The translations under genes were made by a program, and so were the position numbers. The notes beneath the pieces are model-generated. The model was not told the origin of the DNA. It did not search any database and saw only the letters and a program-made list of their open reading frames with translations. Positions 19,298-27,925 of a stretch of 64,000 nucleotides of DNA are shown piece after piece. The stretch's first letter is position 1. Each line of letters opens with the position of its first letter. The stretch is taken from assembly GCA_963839955.1 (NCBI GenBank), contig CAWIXB010000001.1, positions 1,240,001 to 1,304,000 on the forward strand, written 5' to 3'. The DNA is from CAWIXB01 sp963839955. Its GTDB lineage: Bacteria > Actinomycetota > Actinomycetes > JACCUZ01.

Positions 19298-19843
19298 CTA
19301 TCCGAGGATCGCCAGGATCTGATTGAGCAGCGAGGCAAGCTGACCGAGCAGACCGTTCAGCCCGGTGCCGTCCAACAGGCCGGCCACGGCGCAGAGCAGG
19401 TTGCCGAGCAGGTTGCCCGGGCCCGGTTCCGCGGTGATGTTCAGGTGCACGGTGTCCAGGTGCACGACGAGGCCGAGCAGGTCGAGGTCCAGCGGGCCGA
19501 GCACCAGGTCGAGGATCTGGCACGAGCCGGTGCTGGCTGCCGTGTTCACCGGCAGGGTCACTGTCTCGTCGACGGCCCGGGTGCCGCCCGCCGCGCTGGT
19601 CAACGTGCCGGTCAGCTCACCGACGGCCACCAGGTCGCCGTCCTGCACCGCAAACCGGCTCGGGTCGAACGTGCCCTTGAACGTCCCGCCGTCACTGGTG
19701 CTCCCCGTCACCGGGGCGGTCGCGGGGGCGGCCGTCGCCGCACTCGTGGCCGCGTTCGAGCTGGTCGCGGCCGCTGCGCCGACGAAGAGCAGGGTCGACA
19801 GGCTCACCACGACGGCGAGCAGCCGGATCAGTCGTCCGGTCAT
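19298..19843 (-). CDS. Secreted conserved hypothetical protein
   Basis: A 181-residue protein with a signal peptide (RLLAVVVSLSTLLFVGAAAA), a Thr/Ala-rich linker and a mature domain with QILDLVLGPLDLDLLGLVVH and GPGNLLGNLLCAVAGLLD. It contains two cysteines (in GSCQILD and LLCAV) that could pair. Similar Leu/Gly-rich secreted proteins are common in actinobacteria but have no known function. I do not recognise an enzymatic motif. It is transcribed divergently from the DinG-like helicase. Confidence 0.75.
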   Translation of the reverse strand: MTGRLIRLLAVVVSLSTLLFVGAAAATSSNAATSAATAAPATAPVTGSTSDGGTFKGTFDPSRFAVQDGDLVAVGELTGTLTSAAGGTRAVDETVTLPVNTAASTGSCQILDLVLGPLDLDLLGLVVHLDTVHLNITAEPGPGNLLGNLLCAVAGLLDGTGLNGLLGQLASLLNQILAILG

Positions 19844-19983
19844 GTGGATTCCTTTCTTCGGGGCGGGGACACCTTGGCCAACGAGGCGCTTCGGCAGCCG
19901 CTACGGCCTACTGGCGAGTAATTACGCAACATCCGTGTGACGTATTTCACGACCGCCCCGGCACGCTCAGTAGCCGGAGGCTT

Positions 19984-21942
19984 GTGCCTCGCGGGGCAGT
20001 AGCCTCCGACCTCGTGCCCCCAACGACTGCGGACCTGCTCGCCTCCGTGGTGGCGGCGATCGCCGGCAGCGAGCGTCCTGGTCAGCTGCAGATGGCCGAG
20101 GCCGTCGCGGCCGCGATGGCCGAGGGCACGCATCTGCTGGTGCAGGCCGGAACCGGCACCGGAAAGTCGCTCGGCTACCTGGTACCGGCGCTGCTGCACG
20201 ACGGGCCGGTGGTCGTGGCGACCGCCACCCTCGCGCTGCAGAGCCAGATCGTCGACCGCGACCTGCCCGCGCTCGTCGACGCCGCGGAGCCGCTGCTCGG
20301 CCGCCGGCCGTCCTTCGCCATCCTCAAGGGCCGCTCGCACTACGTGTGCCGCAACAAGGTGCACGGCGGCATGCCCGACGAGGGCGAGGACGTGCTTTTC
20401 GACGCATCGCCGACCACCGCGCTGGGCCGCGACATCGTGCGGGTGCGCGGTTGGACCGACGACACGACCACGGGTGACCGCGACGAGCTCGAGCCGGGAG
20501 TCTCCGACCGGGCCTGGCGCCAGGTCAGTGTCACTGCCACCGAGTGTCTCGGCGCGGCCCGCTGCCCGTTCGGCAGCGACTGCTTCGCCGAGCTCGCACG
20601 GGACCGGGCGGCGCAGGCCGACGTCGTCGTCACCAACCACGCGTTGCTCGCCATCGATGCCCTGGAGAGCTTCGACGTGCTGCCGGAGCACGACGTGGTC
20701 GTCGTCGACGAGGCGCACGACCTGGTGGACCGCGTGACAGGGGTGGCGACCGACGAGCTCACGCCCGCGCTGGTCGAACGTGCGGCGAGCCGGGCCCGTC
20801 GACTCGTGGACGACCCCGACGACGCTGAGCGCCTCGCCGAGAGCGCCGAAGGGCTGGCGCTGGCGCTGGCCGCGACCGACGAGGGCCGGGTGGTGGACTT
20901 GCCCGAGCAGCTCACCGAGGCCGTCGCCGTCGTCCGTGACTCGGCGCGGGCGGTGCAGTCGGGACTTGGCGCCGTGCGCGGTGGCGAGGACGGTGCCAAG
21001 AAGATCGCGCAGGCGGCGGTGTGGGACGTGCACGCCACTGCCGAGAGGGTGGCGGGCCACTCGCCGTACGACGTCACGTGGGTGGCCCGCGACGGGCGGC
21101 GCGGCTCGGTTCTGCGCGTCGCCCCGCTCTCGGTGAACGGTCTCCTGCGCGAGGCGCTCTTCGGGACGCGGACGGTCGTGCTGACGAGTGCGACGCTCGA
21201 GCTCGGCGGCAGCTTCGACCCGATCGCCCGGCAGGTGGGGCTGACCGGCGAGGACGCGCCCGCGTGGGAGGGCCTCGACGTCGGATCGCCCTTCGACTAC
21301 CAGCGCCAGGCCATCCTCTACGTCGCTCGCCGGCTGCCGCCGCCCGGCCGGGGCGCGGCGTCTGATGCCTCGCTGGACGAGCTGGCCGCTCTCGTCGAGG
21401 CGGCCGGAGGTCGCACGCTCGGGTTGTTCTCGTCGATGCGCGCGGCCCAGGCTGCTGCCGAGGCGATGCGTGACCGGCTCGACGTGCCGGTGCTCTGCCA
21501 GGGCGAGGACCGCACGGCGGCCCTGGTGCGGGCGTTCGCCGACGACCCGGCGACCTGCCTGTTCGGCACGCTGTCGCTGTGGCAGGGCGTCGACGTGCCC
21601 GGGGACTCGTGCCGGCTGGTGGTGATCGACCGTGTCCCGTTTCCCCGCCCGGACGACCCGTTGATGTCCGCACGCGCGCAGGCGGTGAGCGACGCAGGAG
21701 GCAACGGCTTCATGTCGGTGTCGGCGACGCACGCGGCCCTGAAGCTGGCGCAGGGGTCCGGGAGGCTCATCCGTTCCGGGACCGACCGCGGGGTGGTGGC
21801 CGTGCTCGACTCCCGGGTCGTGACGGCTCGGTACGGCGAGTTCCTCCGCTCGTCGTTGCCGCCGTTCTGGCTGACCACCGAGCGCGAGGTCGCGGTGGGG
21901 GCGTTGCGCCGGCTGACTGCGGACGCCGGAGCTCGGGTCTGA
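19984..21942 (+). CDS. dinG: DinG/XPD-like ATP-dependent DNA helicase
   Basis: A protein of about 650 residues from the iron-sulfur superfamily-2 helicases that unwind damaged or structured DNA 5' to 3'. It shows Walker A AGTGTGKSLGY, DEAH box VVDEAHDL, and four cysteines placed as an FeS cluster (YVC, TEC, ARC and SDC between about residues 120 and 200). Late motifs include LFGTLSLWQGVDVPG and QGSGRLIRS. GTG 19984 has GGAGG only 3 nt upstream; GTG 20014 (VPPTTADLL) is a good alternative that matches where relatives usually begin. Possible SOS involvement is family knowledge; no SOS box was seen here. Confidence 0.9.
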   Translation: MPRGAVASDLVPPTTADLLASVVAAIAGSERPGQLQMAEAVAAAMAEGTHLLVQAGTGTGKSLGYLVPALLHDGPVVVATATLALQSQIVDRDLPALVDAAEPLLGRRPSFAILKGRSHYVCRNKVHGGMPDEGEDVLFDASPTTALGRDIVRVRGWTDDTTTGDRDELEPGVSDRAWRQVSVTATECLGAARCPFGSDCFAELARDRAAQADVVVTNHALLAIDALESFDVLPEHDVVVVDEAHDLVDRVTGVATDELTPALVERAASRARRLVDDPDDAERLAESAEGLALALAATDEGRVVDLPEQLTEAVAVVRDSARAVQSGLGAVRGGEDGAKKIAQAAVWDVHATAERVAGHSPYDVTWVARDGRRGSVLRVAPLSVNGLLREALFGTRTVVLTSATLELGGSFDPIARQVGLTGEDAPAWEGLDVGSPFDYQRQAILYVARRLPPPGRGAASDASLDELAALVEAAGGRTLGLFSSMRAAQAAAEAMRDRLDVPVLCQGEDRTAALVRAFADDPATCLFGTLSLWQGVDVPGDSCRLVVIDRVPFPRPDDPLMSARAQAVSDAGGNGFMSVSATHAALKLAQGSGRLIRSGTDRGVVAVLDSRVVTARYGEFLRSSLPPFWLTTEREVAVGALRRLTADAGARV

Positions 21943-22047
21943 GCCACGTTCTTGCTGGTCAACAGTATTTACGCGCTTTTGTCCCGCCTCGCAGCTTCGT
22001 CGGCCTAGGGTGCCCCTGACCCCGTCTTCTTTCGAAGGGCCACACCC

Positions 22048-24695
22048 GTGCCTCGATCTCCCTCACGCGCCTCAGCGGCCGTCTGCGTCACCCTCGCAGT
22101 CGTCGCCGGCGCGCTCGTCACCACGCCTGCTCAGGCGGCCGAGCCGACCGTCCCGTTCATCTCCGAGCTCCACTACGACAGCAGCGTCGCCAACGACGCC
22201 GGCGAGTTCGTCGAGGTGCAGGTGCCGCCAGGTGCCACCGTCGAAGGCTGGACGGTCGTGCTCTACAACGGCAATGGTGGTGGGCTCTACGGCGGTCCCC
22301 GCACCCTCCCTGCGGTGAGCGCACCTGCCGGCGGGCCGGCTGCCGTCGCGGTGATCGACTACCCCACCGTGACCAACGGGGCGGTGCAGAACGGCGCGCC
22401 CGACGGGCTCGCCCTGGTCGACGCCGCAGGCAGCGTGGTGGAGTTCCTCTCCTACGAGGGCGGGTTCACCGCGGTCGGCGGGCCGGCCGATGGTCGGCCA
22501 AGCGTCGACATCGGCGTCGCGGAGTCCAACGGCACGCCGGGCGGGTCGTCGCTGTCGAAGCGATTGGTCGAGGCCACCGGCAACTACGCGTGGCAGCCTG
22601 AGGGCGCGAACAGCAAGGGTCAGGTCAACCCGGTCGTCGAGGACGCCTGAGGTCCAGCCGTGCGAGGTCGCCGTCACGCATGACATCGGCGACGTCCAGG
22701 GCAGCGGCGCCAGCAGCCCGCTTGCCGGCGAGCAGGTGAGCGTCCGCGGCGTTGTCGTCGCCGACGTCCCCGGCCTCGACGGCTTCTACCTGCAGGACGC
22801 GGGCGACGGCGATCCCGACGACCTCGGACGGCATCTTCATCGACAGCCCGGTAGCCGTGGGGCTCGGCGACACGGTGGCGGTCCAGGGCGGGGCCCAGGA
22901 GGACTTCGGCCAGACCGAGATCGTCTCCAACGTGGACACCCAGGTCTGCACACCAGGGTCCGCCGCGGCGCTGCCGACGCCCGCACCCCTGGACCTGCCG
23001 GCCGACAACGCGACGCGGGAGCCGCTCGAGGGCATGCTGGTTGCCCCGGCCGACACGCTGACCGTCAGCGAGGTCTTCGCGCTCACCCGTTTCGGTGAGC
23101 TGACGCTGTCCGAGGGCGGCCTGCTCGTGCAGCCGACCGAGCTGGAGCGGCCCGGCCCGGCCGCGCAGGCGATCGCTGCGCAGAACGAGCGCCGTCGCGT
23201 CCTGCTCGACGACGGGAGCAACGCGTCGCTCAGCGCCACGAACCGGCCCTACCTGAGCCCGACCACCCCGGTGCGCGTGGGTGACGAGCTCGAGTTCACG
23301 TCACCGGTGGCGCTCGGCTTCGGCTTCGGCTCGTGGCGCCTCCAGCCCTCCGACGGAACGCCCGAGGGGACGTTCGCGCCGCAGAACACCCGGACCGGCG
23401 TGGCCGCTCCCGACGCCGTCGGCGGCGACGTGCAGGTGGGCGCGTTCAACGTGCTGAACTACTTCCTCACCTTCGGTGGCGTCGGCCGCGGCGCCGCGAA
23501 CGCGGCTCAGTTCGAGAAGCAGGCCGCCAAGATCGTCACCGCGATCGAGGTGCTGGACACCGACGTCGTCACGCTGATGGAGATCGAGGACACCGCCTCG
23601 ACCAACTACGGCGCAGGCACGCCCCAGGAAGGCAACCCCGACCAGGCGCTCGCCGACCTGGTGCGGCGCCTGAACCTTGCTGCCGGGTTCGACAAGTGGG
23701 ACTACTCGCCGCTGCCCGACGAGCTTCTCGCGGTCGATCGCGACGTGATCCGCAACGGGATCATCTACCAGAAGGGCGTCGTGCAGCCGGTCGGCGAGCC
23801 GGTCGGTCTCGTGGACGAAACCATCTGGGGCAACGCCCGCGAGCCTCTCGCGCAGACCTTCGCGAAGGACGGCGACCGGTTCACCGTTATCGCGAACCAT
23901 TTCAAGTCCAAGAGTCCGTCCGACCCTCCGCAGGAGGGCAACGACAACGAGGACATCGGCGACGGCCAGGGTGAGTTCAACGGCGACCGCGTCCGCCAGG
24001 CCGGTTCGCTGGCAGCGTTCGCTGAAGAGCAGCGGGCGCGGACCAGCGACGCCGACGTGCTGCTGATGGGTGACCTCAACGCCTACTCCGAGGAGGACCC
24101 GATCGAGCGGCTGCGCCAGGAAGGCTTCAACGACCTAGGCGCGCAGTTCGACGAGGGTCGCTACAGCTACGTCTTCGACGAGCTCTCCGGCTCGCTCGAC
24201 CACGCGATGGCTACCGACGCGCTGACCGCAAAGGTCACCGACGTCGCCCACTGGAACATCAACGCGGGCGAGTCCTTCGCCTACCAGTACGTCGGCGACC
24301 CCGCGCTCTACGCCACCCACCAGTTCCGGTCGAGCGACCACGACCCGCTGGTCCTCGGCATCGATCTGGAGGAGCGCTGCGACGGCCTGCTTCCGACGAT
24401 CCGGGGCACGGCCGGAAACGACGTGATCAACGGCACGAACAAGCGTGACGTGATCATGGGCCTCGGCGGCAACGACGTCCTGAACGGTGCCAACGCCGAG
24501 GACGTCGTCTGTGGTGGCGCCGGTGACGACGTCATCAACGGCGGGAACAGCGACGACGTCCTGCTCGGCGGCTTCGGCAACGACCGCGTCTCGGGCGCCA
24601 ACGGCAACGACCGTCTCGTCGGTGGACCCGGCGTCGACGTTCTCGACGGCGGCGGCGGGTCGAACACCGTGATCCAGGACGGTCCCGAGTCCTGA
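22048..24695 (+). pseudogene. ExeM/NucH-type extracellular endonuclease, broken by two frameshifts
   Basis: Three reading frames together encode one secreted nuclease. Frame 1 (GTG 22048 to TGA 22650) gives a signal peptide and a lamin-tail domain (FISELHYDSSVANDAGEFVEV). The protein resumes one frame on at about 22648 (VQPCEVAVTHDIGDVQGSG, FYLQDAGDGDPDD: an OB-fold) and again one frame on at about 22826 (SDGIFIDSPVAVGLGDTV) to the stop at 24695. The last part has the endonuclease/exonuclease/phosphatase domain (FNVLNYF, LMEIEDT, MGDLNAYSEEDP, SSDHDPLVLG) and RTX-like glycine/Asp repeats (LGGNDVLNG, GGAGDDVINGG). Each break fits one extra base, so mutation or assembly error are both possible. 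Confidence 0.85.
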
Positions 24696-24713
24696 CCGGA
24701 GGAACGGACGTGG

Positions 24714-24747
24714 ACGGGGACGGGTGCGTTCGCACCCGTCCCCGTCG
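24714..24747 (+). terminator. 16-bp GC-rich hairpin after the nuclease
   Basis: GACGGGGACGGGTGCG and its exact complement CGCACCCGTCCCCGTC flank a 2-nt loop, 19 nt after the nuclease stop and 20 nt before the ligase start. It is a strong intrinsic-terminator-like stem without a U-tract, as is common at high GC. Confidence 0.75.
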
Positions 24748-24767
24748 CGCCGCCGAGCGGGAACGCC

Positions 24768-25739
24768 GTGCCCGCTGAGCACATCAAGCCCATGCTCGCG
24801 ACCACCGGTGCGCTGCCGACGACCGACGAGGCTCGGTGGGCGTTCGAGATGAAGTGGGACGGGGTGCGCGCTGTCATCTACGTCACGGAGGGTGACACGG
24901 ATGCGGTACGTCTCCTCACCCGCAACGACCGTGAGGTCTCGGCGAGCTATCCGGAGCTGCACGGGATCGCTGCCGCGATGGGCGGGCGCGATGTCGTGCT
25001 CGACGGGGAGATCGTCGCGCTCGACGCGGCCGGGCGGCCGAGCTTCGGGAAGCTGCAGGCCCGGATGCACGTGCGGCGCCCGGGCGGCGACCTGATCGCG
25101 AAGGTGCCTGTCTCCTTCCTGGCCTTCGACCTGCTAGCGCTGGACGGCGCCCCGCTGGTGCGGCTGCCCTACGACGAGCGGCGGGCCCGGCTCGAGTCGC
25201 TGGACCTGGACGGACCTCGCTGGGCCACCCCGCCGGCGTTCGAGGGCGACGGCGCCGCGGCGCTGGCCGCCTCACTCTCCCAGGGCCTGGAGGGAGTCGT
25301 CGCCAAGCGCCGCGACTCGACGTACGAGCCGGGACGCCGCTCTCGCGTGTGGGTGAAGGTCAAGCACTTCCGCACCCAGGAGGTGGTGATCTGCGGCTGG
25401 CGGGCGGGGCAGGGGCGACGGGCGGGTGGCATCGGCTCGCTGCTGGTGGCCGTGCACAACGACGACGGTGACCTGGTCTACGCCGGTCACGTGGGCACCG
25501 GCTTCACCGCCGCGGCGCTCGACGACCTGGCCAGGAGGCTGCGGCCCCTGGAGCGACGGACGCCGCCGGTGGCGAACGAGGTGCCGCGGCCGCACGCCCG
25601 CGACGCCCGGTGGGTCACTGCCCGGTTGGTCGGCGAGGTGTCGTTCGGCGAGTGGACCTCGGACGGCCTGCTGCGTCACCCGGTCTGGCGAGGGCTTCGG
25701 CCGGACAAGTCCGCCGACGAGGTCGTGCCGGAGAGCTGA
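24768..25739 (+). CDS. ATP-dependent DNA ligase (LigC/LigD-ligase type)
   Basis: A 323-residue stand-alone ligase with the nucleotidyltransferase and OB domains only. The adenylated lysine is K29 in FEMKWDGVRA (motif I). DGEIVALDAAGRPSFGKLQ, FLAFDLLALDG, EGVVAKRRDSTY (motif IV) and VWVKVKHFR (motif V) follow. There is no primase or 3'-phosphoesterase domain and no ku gene nearby, so it resembles the accessory ATP-dependent ligases of actinobacteria. It starts at GTG 24768 after a terminator hairpin and ends 9 nt from the convergent lexA, next to SOS genes. Confidence 0.9.
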   Translation: MPAEHIKPMLATTGALPTTDEARWAFEMKWDGVRAVIYVTEGDTDAVRLLTRNDREVSASYPELHGIAAAMGGRDVVLDGEIVALDAAGRPSFGKLQARMHVRRPGGDLIAKVPVSFLAFDLLALDGAPLVRLPYDERRARLESLDLDGPRWATPPAFEGDGAAALAASLSQGLEGVVAKRRDSTYEPGRRSRVWVKVKHFRTQEVVICGWRAGQGRRAGGIGSLLVAVHNDDGDLVYAGHVGTGFTAAALDDLARRLRPLERRTPPVANEVPRPHARDARWVTARLVGEVSFGEWTSDGLLRHPVWRGLRPDKSADEVVPES

Positions 25740-25748
25740 GGGCCGGGC

Positions 25749-26540
25749 TCAGACCCGGCGCAGCACCGCGGTGACCCGCCCGAGGATGGTCGCGTCGTCG
25801 CCCGGGATCGGCTCGTACGCCGGGTTGTGCGGCACCAGCGACACGTGGCCCCCGCGGCGCTGGAACGTCTTGACCGTCGCCTCGCCGTCGATCATGGCCG
25901 CCACGATCTCGCCGCTCTCGGCGACGGGCTGCTGGCGCACGACGACCCAGTCGCCGTCGCAGATCGCGGCGTCGACCATCGAGTCACCACGCACCTGGAG
26001 CAGGAACAGGGTGCCGTCGCCGACCACCTGCTTGGGCAGCGGGAAGACGTCCTCGACGGCCTCCTCGGCGAGGATCGGGCCGCCGGCCGCGATGCGGCCG
26101 ACGAGCGGGACGTAGGCCGCCGCGGGCCGTGCGTCACCGCTGCCGGTCTCGTCGTAGGCCTCAGGCTCCGGCGCGGGAGGGGCGGGCGCGTCGGCCGCGT
26201 CGAGCGGCATGACCTCGATGGCGCGGGGCCGGTTGGCGTCGCGGCGCAGGAAGCCCTTGCGCTCGAGCGTGGCGAGCTGGTGGGAGACGCTCGACGAGCT
26301 GGTCAGGCCGACGGCCTCGCCGATCTCACGCATGCTCGGGGGATAGCCGCGGCGCTCGACGGAGCTGCGGATGACCTCCAGCACCTTGCGCTGCCGGGGC
26401 GTCAGCCCGTTGCTGTCGGGCGGGCCGTCCGCGATCTCGGTGACCGTGGCGCCGTCGCTGGCCTGGCGCCCTCCGGTGGCCCGCGTGCCACGCCGACGGG
26501 TGGTGCTGCCGCCTGTTCCGCTGTCCTCACGCCTGACCAC
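25749..26540 (-). CDS. lexA: SOS repressor LexA
   Basis: A 263-residue transcriptional repressor that self-cleaves when RecA is activated. The N-terminal winged helix (about 46-110: LTPRQRKVLEVIRSS, PPSMREIGEAVGL) is preceded by an unusually long basic extension of about 40 residues. The Ala152-Gly153 cleavage site (GRIAAGGP), the catalytic Ser187 (RGDSMVDA) and Lys224 (ATVKTF) are all present. GTG 26540 follows GGGAGG with 6 nt spacing. The upstream intergenic region holds three SOS-like boxes, so it is probably autoregulated together with the divergent LysM gene. Confidence 0.97.
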   Translation of the reverse strand: MVRREDSGTGGSTTRRRGTRATGGRQASDGATVTEIADGPPDSNGLTPRQRKVLEVIRSSVERRGYPPSMREIGEAVGLTSSSSVSHQLATLERKGFLRRDANRPRAIEVMPLDAADAPAPPAPEPEAYDETGSGDARPAAAYVPLVGRIAAGGPILAEEAVEDVFPLPKQVVGDGTLFLLQVRGDSMVDAAICDGDWVVVRQQPVAESGEIVAAMIDGEATVKTFQRRGGHVSLVPHNPAYEPIPGDDATILGRVTAVLRRV

Positions 26541-26620
26541 GTGGTGCCTCCCTTGCCTGCCGGCCCACGCTCGGCCGGTTCTCCGTCGGGGCTGACGCTA
26601 GCGATCCGCGGGCTCGGATT

Positions 26621-26634
26621 CAAACATTTGTTCG
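26621..26634. promoter_or_regulatory. SOS (LexA) box 1
   Basis: CAAACATTTGTTCG matches the actinobacterial/Gram-positive LexA box CGAAC-N4-GTTCG with one mismatch. It lies 81 nt upstream of the lexA start, in the divergent lexA/LysM promoter region. Confidence 0.8.
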
Positions 26635-26673
26635 AACGAGTCTGGATTTTGTCGGTGGCGTCGGGTAGAACTT

Positions 26674-26687
26674 CGTACAGACGTTCG
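26674..26687. promoter_or_regulatory. SOS (LexA) box 2
   Basis: CGTACAGACGTTCG matches CGAAC-N4-GTTCG with one mismatch and lies 3 bp from box 3, so two LexA dimers could bind side by side in front of the LysM gene. Confidence 0.65.
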
Positions 26688-26689
26688 AT

Positions 26690-26703
26690 CGAACACCCGT
26701 TCG
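26690..26703. promoter_or_regulatory. SOS (LexA) box 3
   Basis: CGAACACCCGTTCG is a perfect CGAAC-N4-GTTCG site, 40 nt upstream of the LysM gene start. It probably controls that gene directly. Confidence 0.85.
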
Positions 26704-26743
26704 ATGAACAGGTGTCGCTGAACCTATCGCAAGGGAGGACGCG

Positions 26744-27130
26744 ATGAGCTCGCTGACCGCCATCCGGGTGGGCCACGTGGCGGCGCGGCCCAGGCTGGCG
26801 CTGGTCCCGCCGTGCCCGCCCGCTCCGCCGCGGCCCGCGCCGGCGCTGCGCCTGACCCGGCGCGGCCGGCTGGTGGTCGCCCTGGCGCTGGTCGCGCTCG
26901 CGGTGCTCACCGGGATGCTGGCGGGCGCGCCGGCCGCTGCCGGGGGGTCCGGGCGCGCTGCGGTGGCCGAGCGGGTCACTGTGGCACCGGGCGAGACGCT
27001 GTGGCAGATCGCCGAGCGGGTCAGCCCGTCGGCCGACCCGCGTGACACGGTCGCGCGCATCCAGGAGCTCAACGGTCTCGACTCCAGCACCGTCGCGGCG
27101 GGCAGAGCGCTGCTCGTTCCGACGGGCTGA
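26744..27130 (+). CDS. LysM-domain membrane protein, SOS cell-division inhibitor candidate (ChiZ/YneA-like)
   Basis: A 128-residue protein with a proline-rich cytosolic start, one membrane segment (LVVALALVALAVLTGML, about 44-62) and a C-terminal LysM peptidoglycan-binding domain (VAPGETLWQIAERV ... LNGLDSS ... GRALLVPTG). It is divergent from lexA and has LexA boxes in its promoter. In mycobacteria the equivalent position holds Rv2719c (ChiZ), and in Bacillus yneA; both delay division during DNA damage. That role is inferred from domain structure and position. ATG 26744 follows the GGGAGG site. Confidence 0.88.
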   Translation: MSSLTAIRVGHVAARPRLALVPPCPPAPPRPAPALRLTRRGRLVVALALVALAVLTGMLAGAPAAAGGSGRAAVAERVTVAPGETLWQIAERVSPSADPRDTVARIQELNGLDSSTVAAGRALLVPTG

Positions 27131-27140
27131 CCGGCCGACA

Positions 27141-27157
27141 CGCCGGGAGCCCCGGCG
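27141..27157. terminator. Short GC hairpin between convergent genes
   Basis: CGCCGGG and CCCGGCG flank a 3-nt loop, 11 nt after the LysM stop. It could terminate transcription from either side, as the next gene is convergent. Confidence 0.5.
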
Positions 27158-27191
27158 AGCGGTCAGTACGAGAGGTCGGGCGGCACGGCCG

Positions 27192-27917
27192 TCAGTGACA
27201 GCCGTCGGGTGCCGCGGGGCACGAGCTGCCGAGAGCGAGGTCGGCCAGCGCGGCCCAGGTGTTCTCCTCGGCGGCCGACCCGCTGCCGACCTGGGTGATG
27301 CTGACGCCCTCCAGGGCGAGCACGATCGCGGTCTCGCGACCCGAGGGACCGCTGCGGGTCAGGCTTGCGCCCACCTCGCCGAGCATCAGGTCCTCGGCGC
27401 TCGCCCAGCCGCACGCCTTCAGTCGGCTGGCCAGTCGCGGCACGGCCCGCTGGGCGGCCGCGGCATCGTGGTGCGTGGCAACCGTCTGCACCAGCCGTCC
27501 GCCTGCGCTGTCGAGCACCGACGAGCGAACGGCGAGCGCGCCGCGCGGCGCGGGGGCTGCGCAGCGGTCGGGCTCGCCGCCCGCTGTCCAGGCGCCACCG
27601 GCGACGCTGGCCACGGTCTCCGCGTCCAGCAGGGCGCGTCGCGGCACCACGGTCTTGGGGGCGAGCCGTTCCTCGGCGACGGGGGGCGCCGACGGGTCGT
27701 CGGGCTCCTCGGTCGGCAGGCCCAGGTCGGCCGCAGCGGAGGGGTCGGCGGGCGCGTCTGCGCCCATCGAGGCGTCGTCGGCCTCGGTGGACGGTGCGGC
27801 CGTCGACTCCGCCGCAGCCGCTGCGACCGGCTTGACCGGCTCGGTGCCCGCCGCGCAACCCGTCAGCAGCAGGGCCACGGCGCAACCGCCGGCCGCGAGC
27901 GCTCTCGTCCCACGCAT
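27192..27917 (-). CDS. Putative lipoprotein of unknown function
   Basis: A 241-residue exported protein with a lipobox-type signal (AVALLLTGC, about residue 20) followed by an Ala/Glu/Asp-rich linker of about 60 residues. The folded C-terminal part (about 90-240) contains LLDAETVASVAGGAW and THHDAAAAQRAVPRLASRLKACGWA, reminiscent of the extracellular PknH-like sensor domain; the match is weak. Cysteines in PDRCAAP, KACGW and SSCPAAPDGC could form disulfides. ATG 27917 lies 8 nt after the stop of the upstream M15-like gene, suggesting one operon. Confidence 0.7.
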   Translation of the reverse strand: MRGTRALAAGGCAVALLLTGCAAGTEPVKPVAAAAAESTAAPSTEADDASMGADAPADPSAAADLGLPTEEPDDPSAPPVAEERLAPKTVVPRRALLDAETVASVAGGAWTAGGEPDRCAAPAPRGALAVRSSVLDSAGGRLVQTVATHHDAAAAQRAVPRLASRLKACGWASAEDLMLGEVGASLTRSGPSGRETAIVLALEGVSITQVGSGSAAEENTWAALADLALGSSCPAAPDGCH

Positions 27918-27925
27918 GCCCGAGC

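Noticed and set aside
17261..19921. Long plus-strand open frame opposite the S9 peptidase
   Set aside because: Shadow frame of the S9 gene and the secreted hypothetical gene; no recognisable protein.
24768..25739. Full LigD-Ku end-joining system
   Set aside because: Only the ligase domain is encoded; no polymerase, phosphoesterase or ku gene is present nearby.
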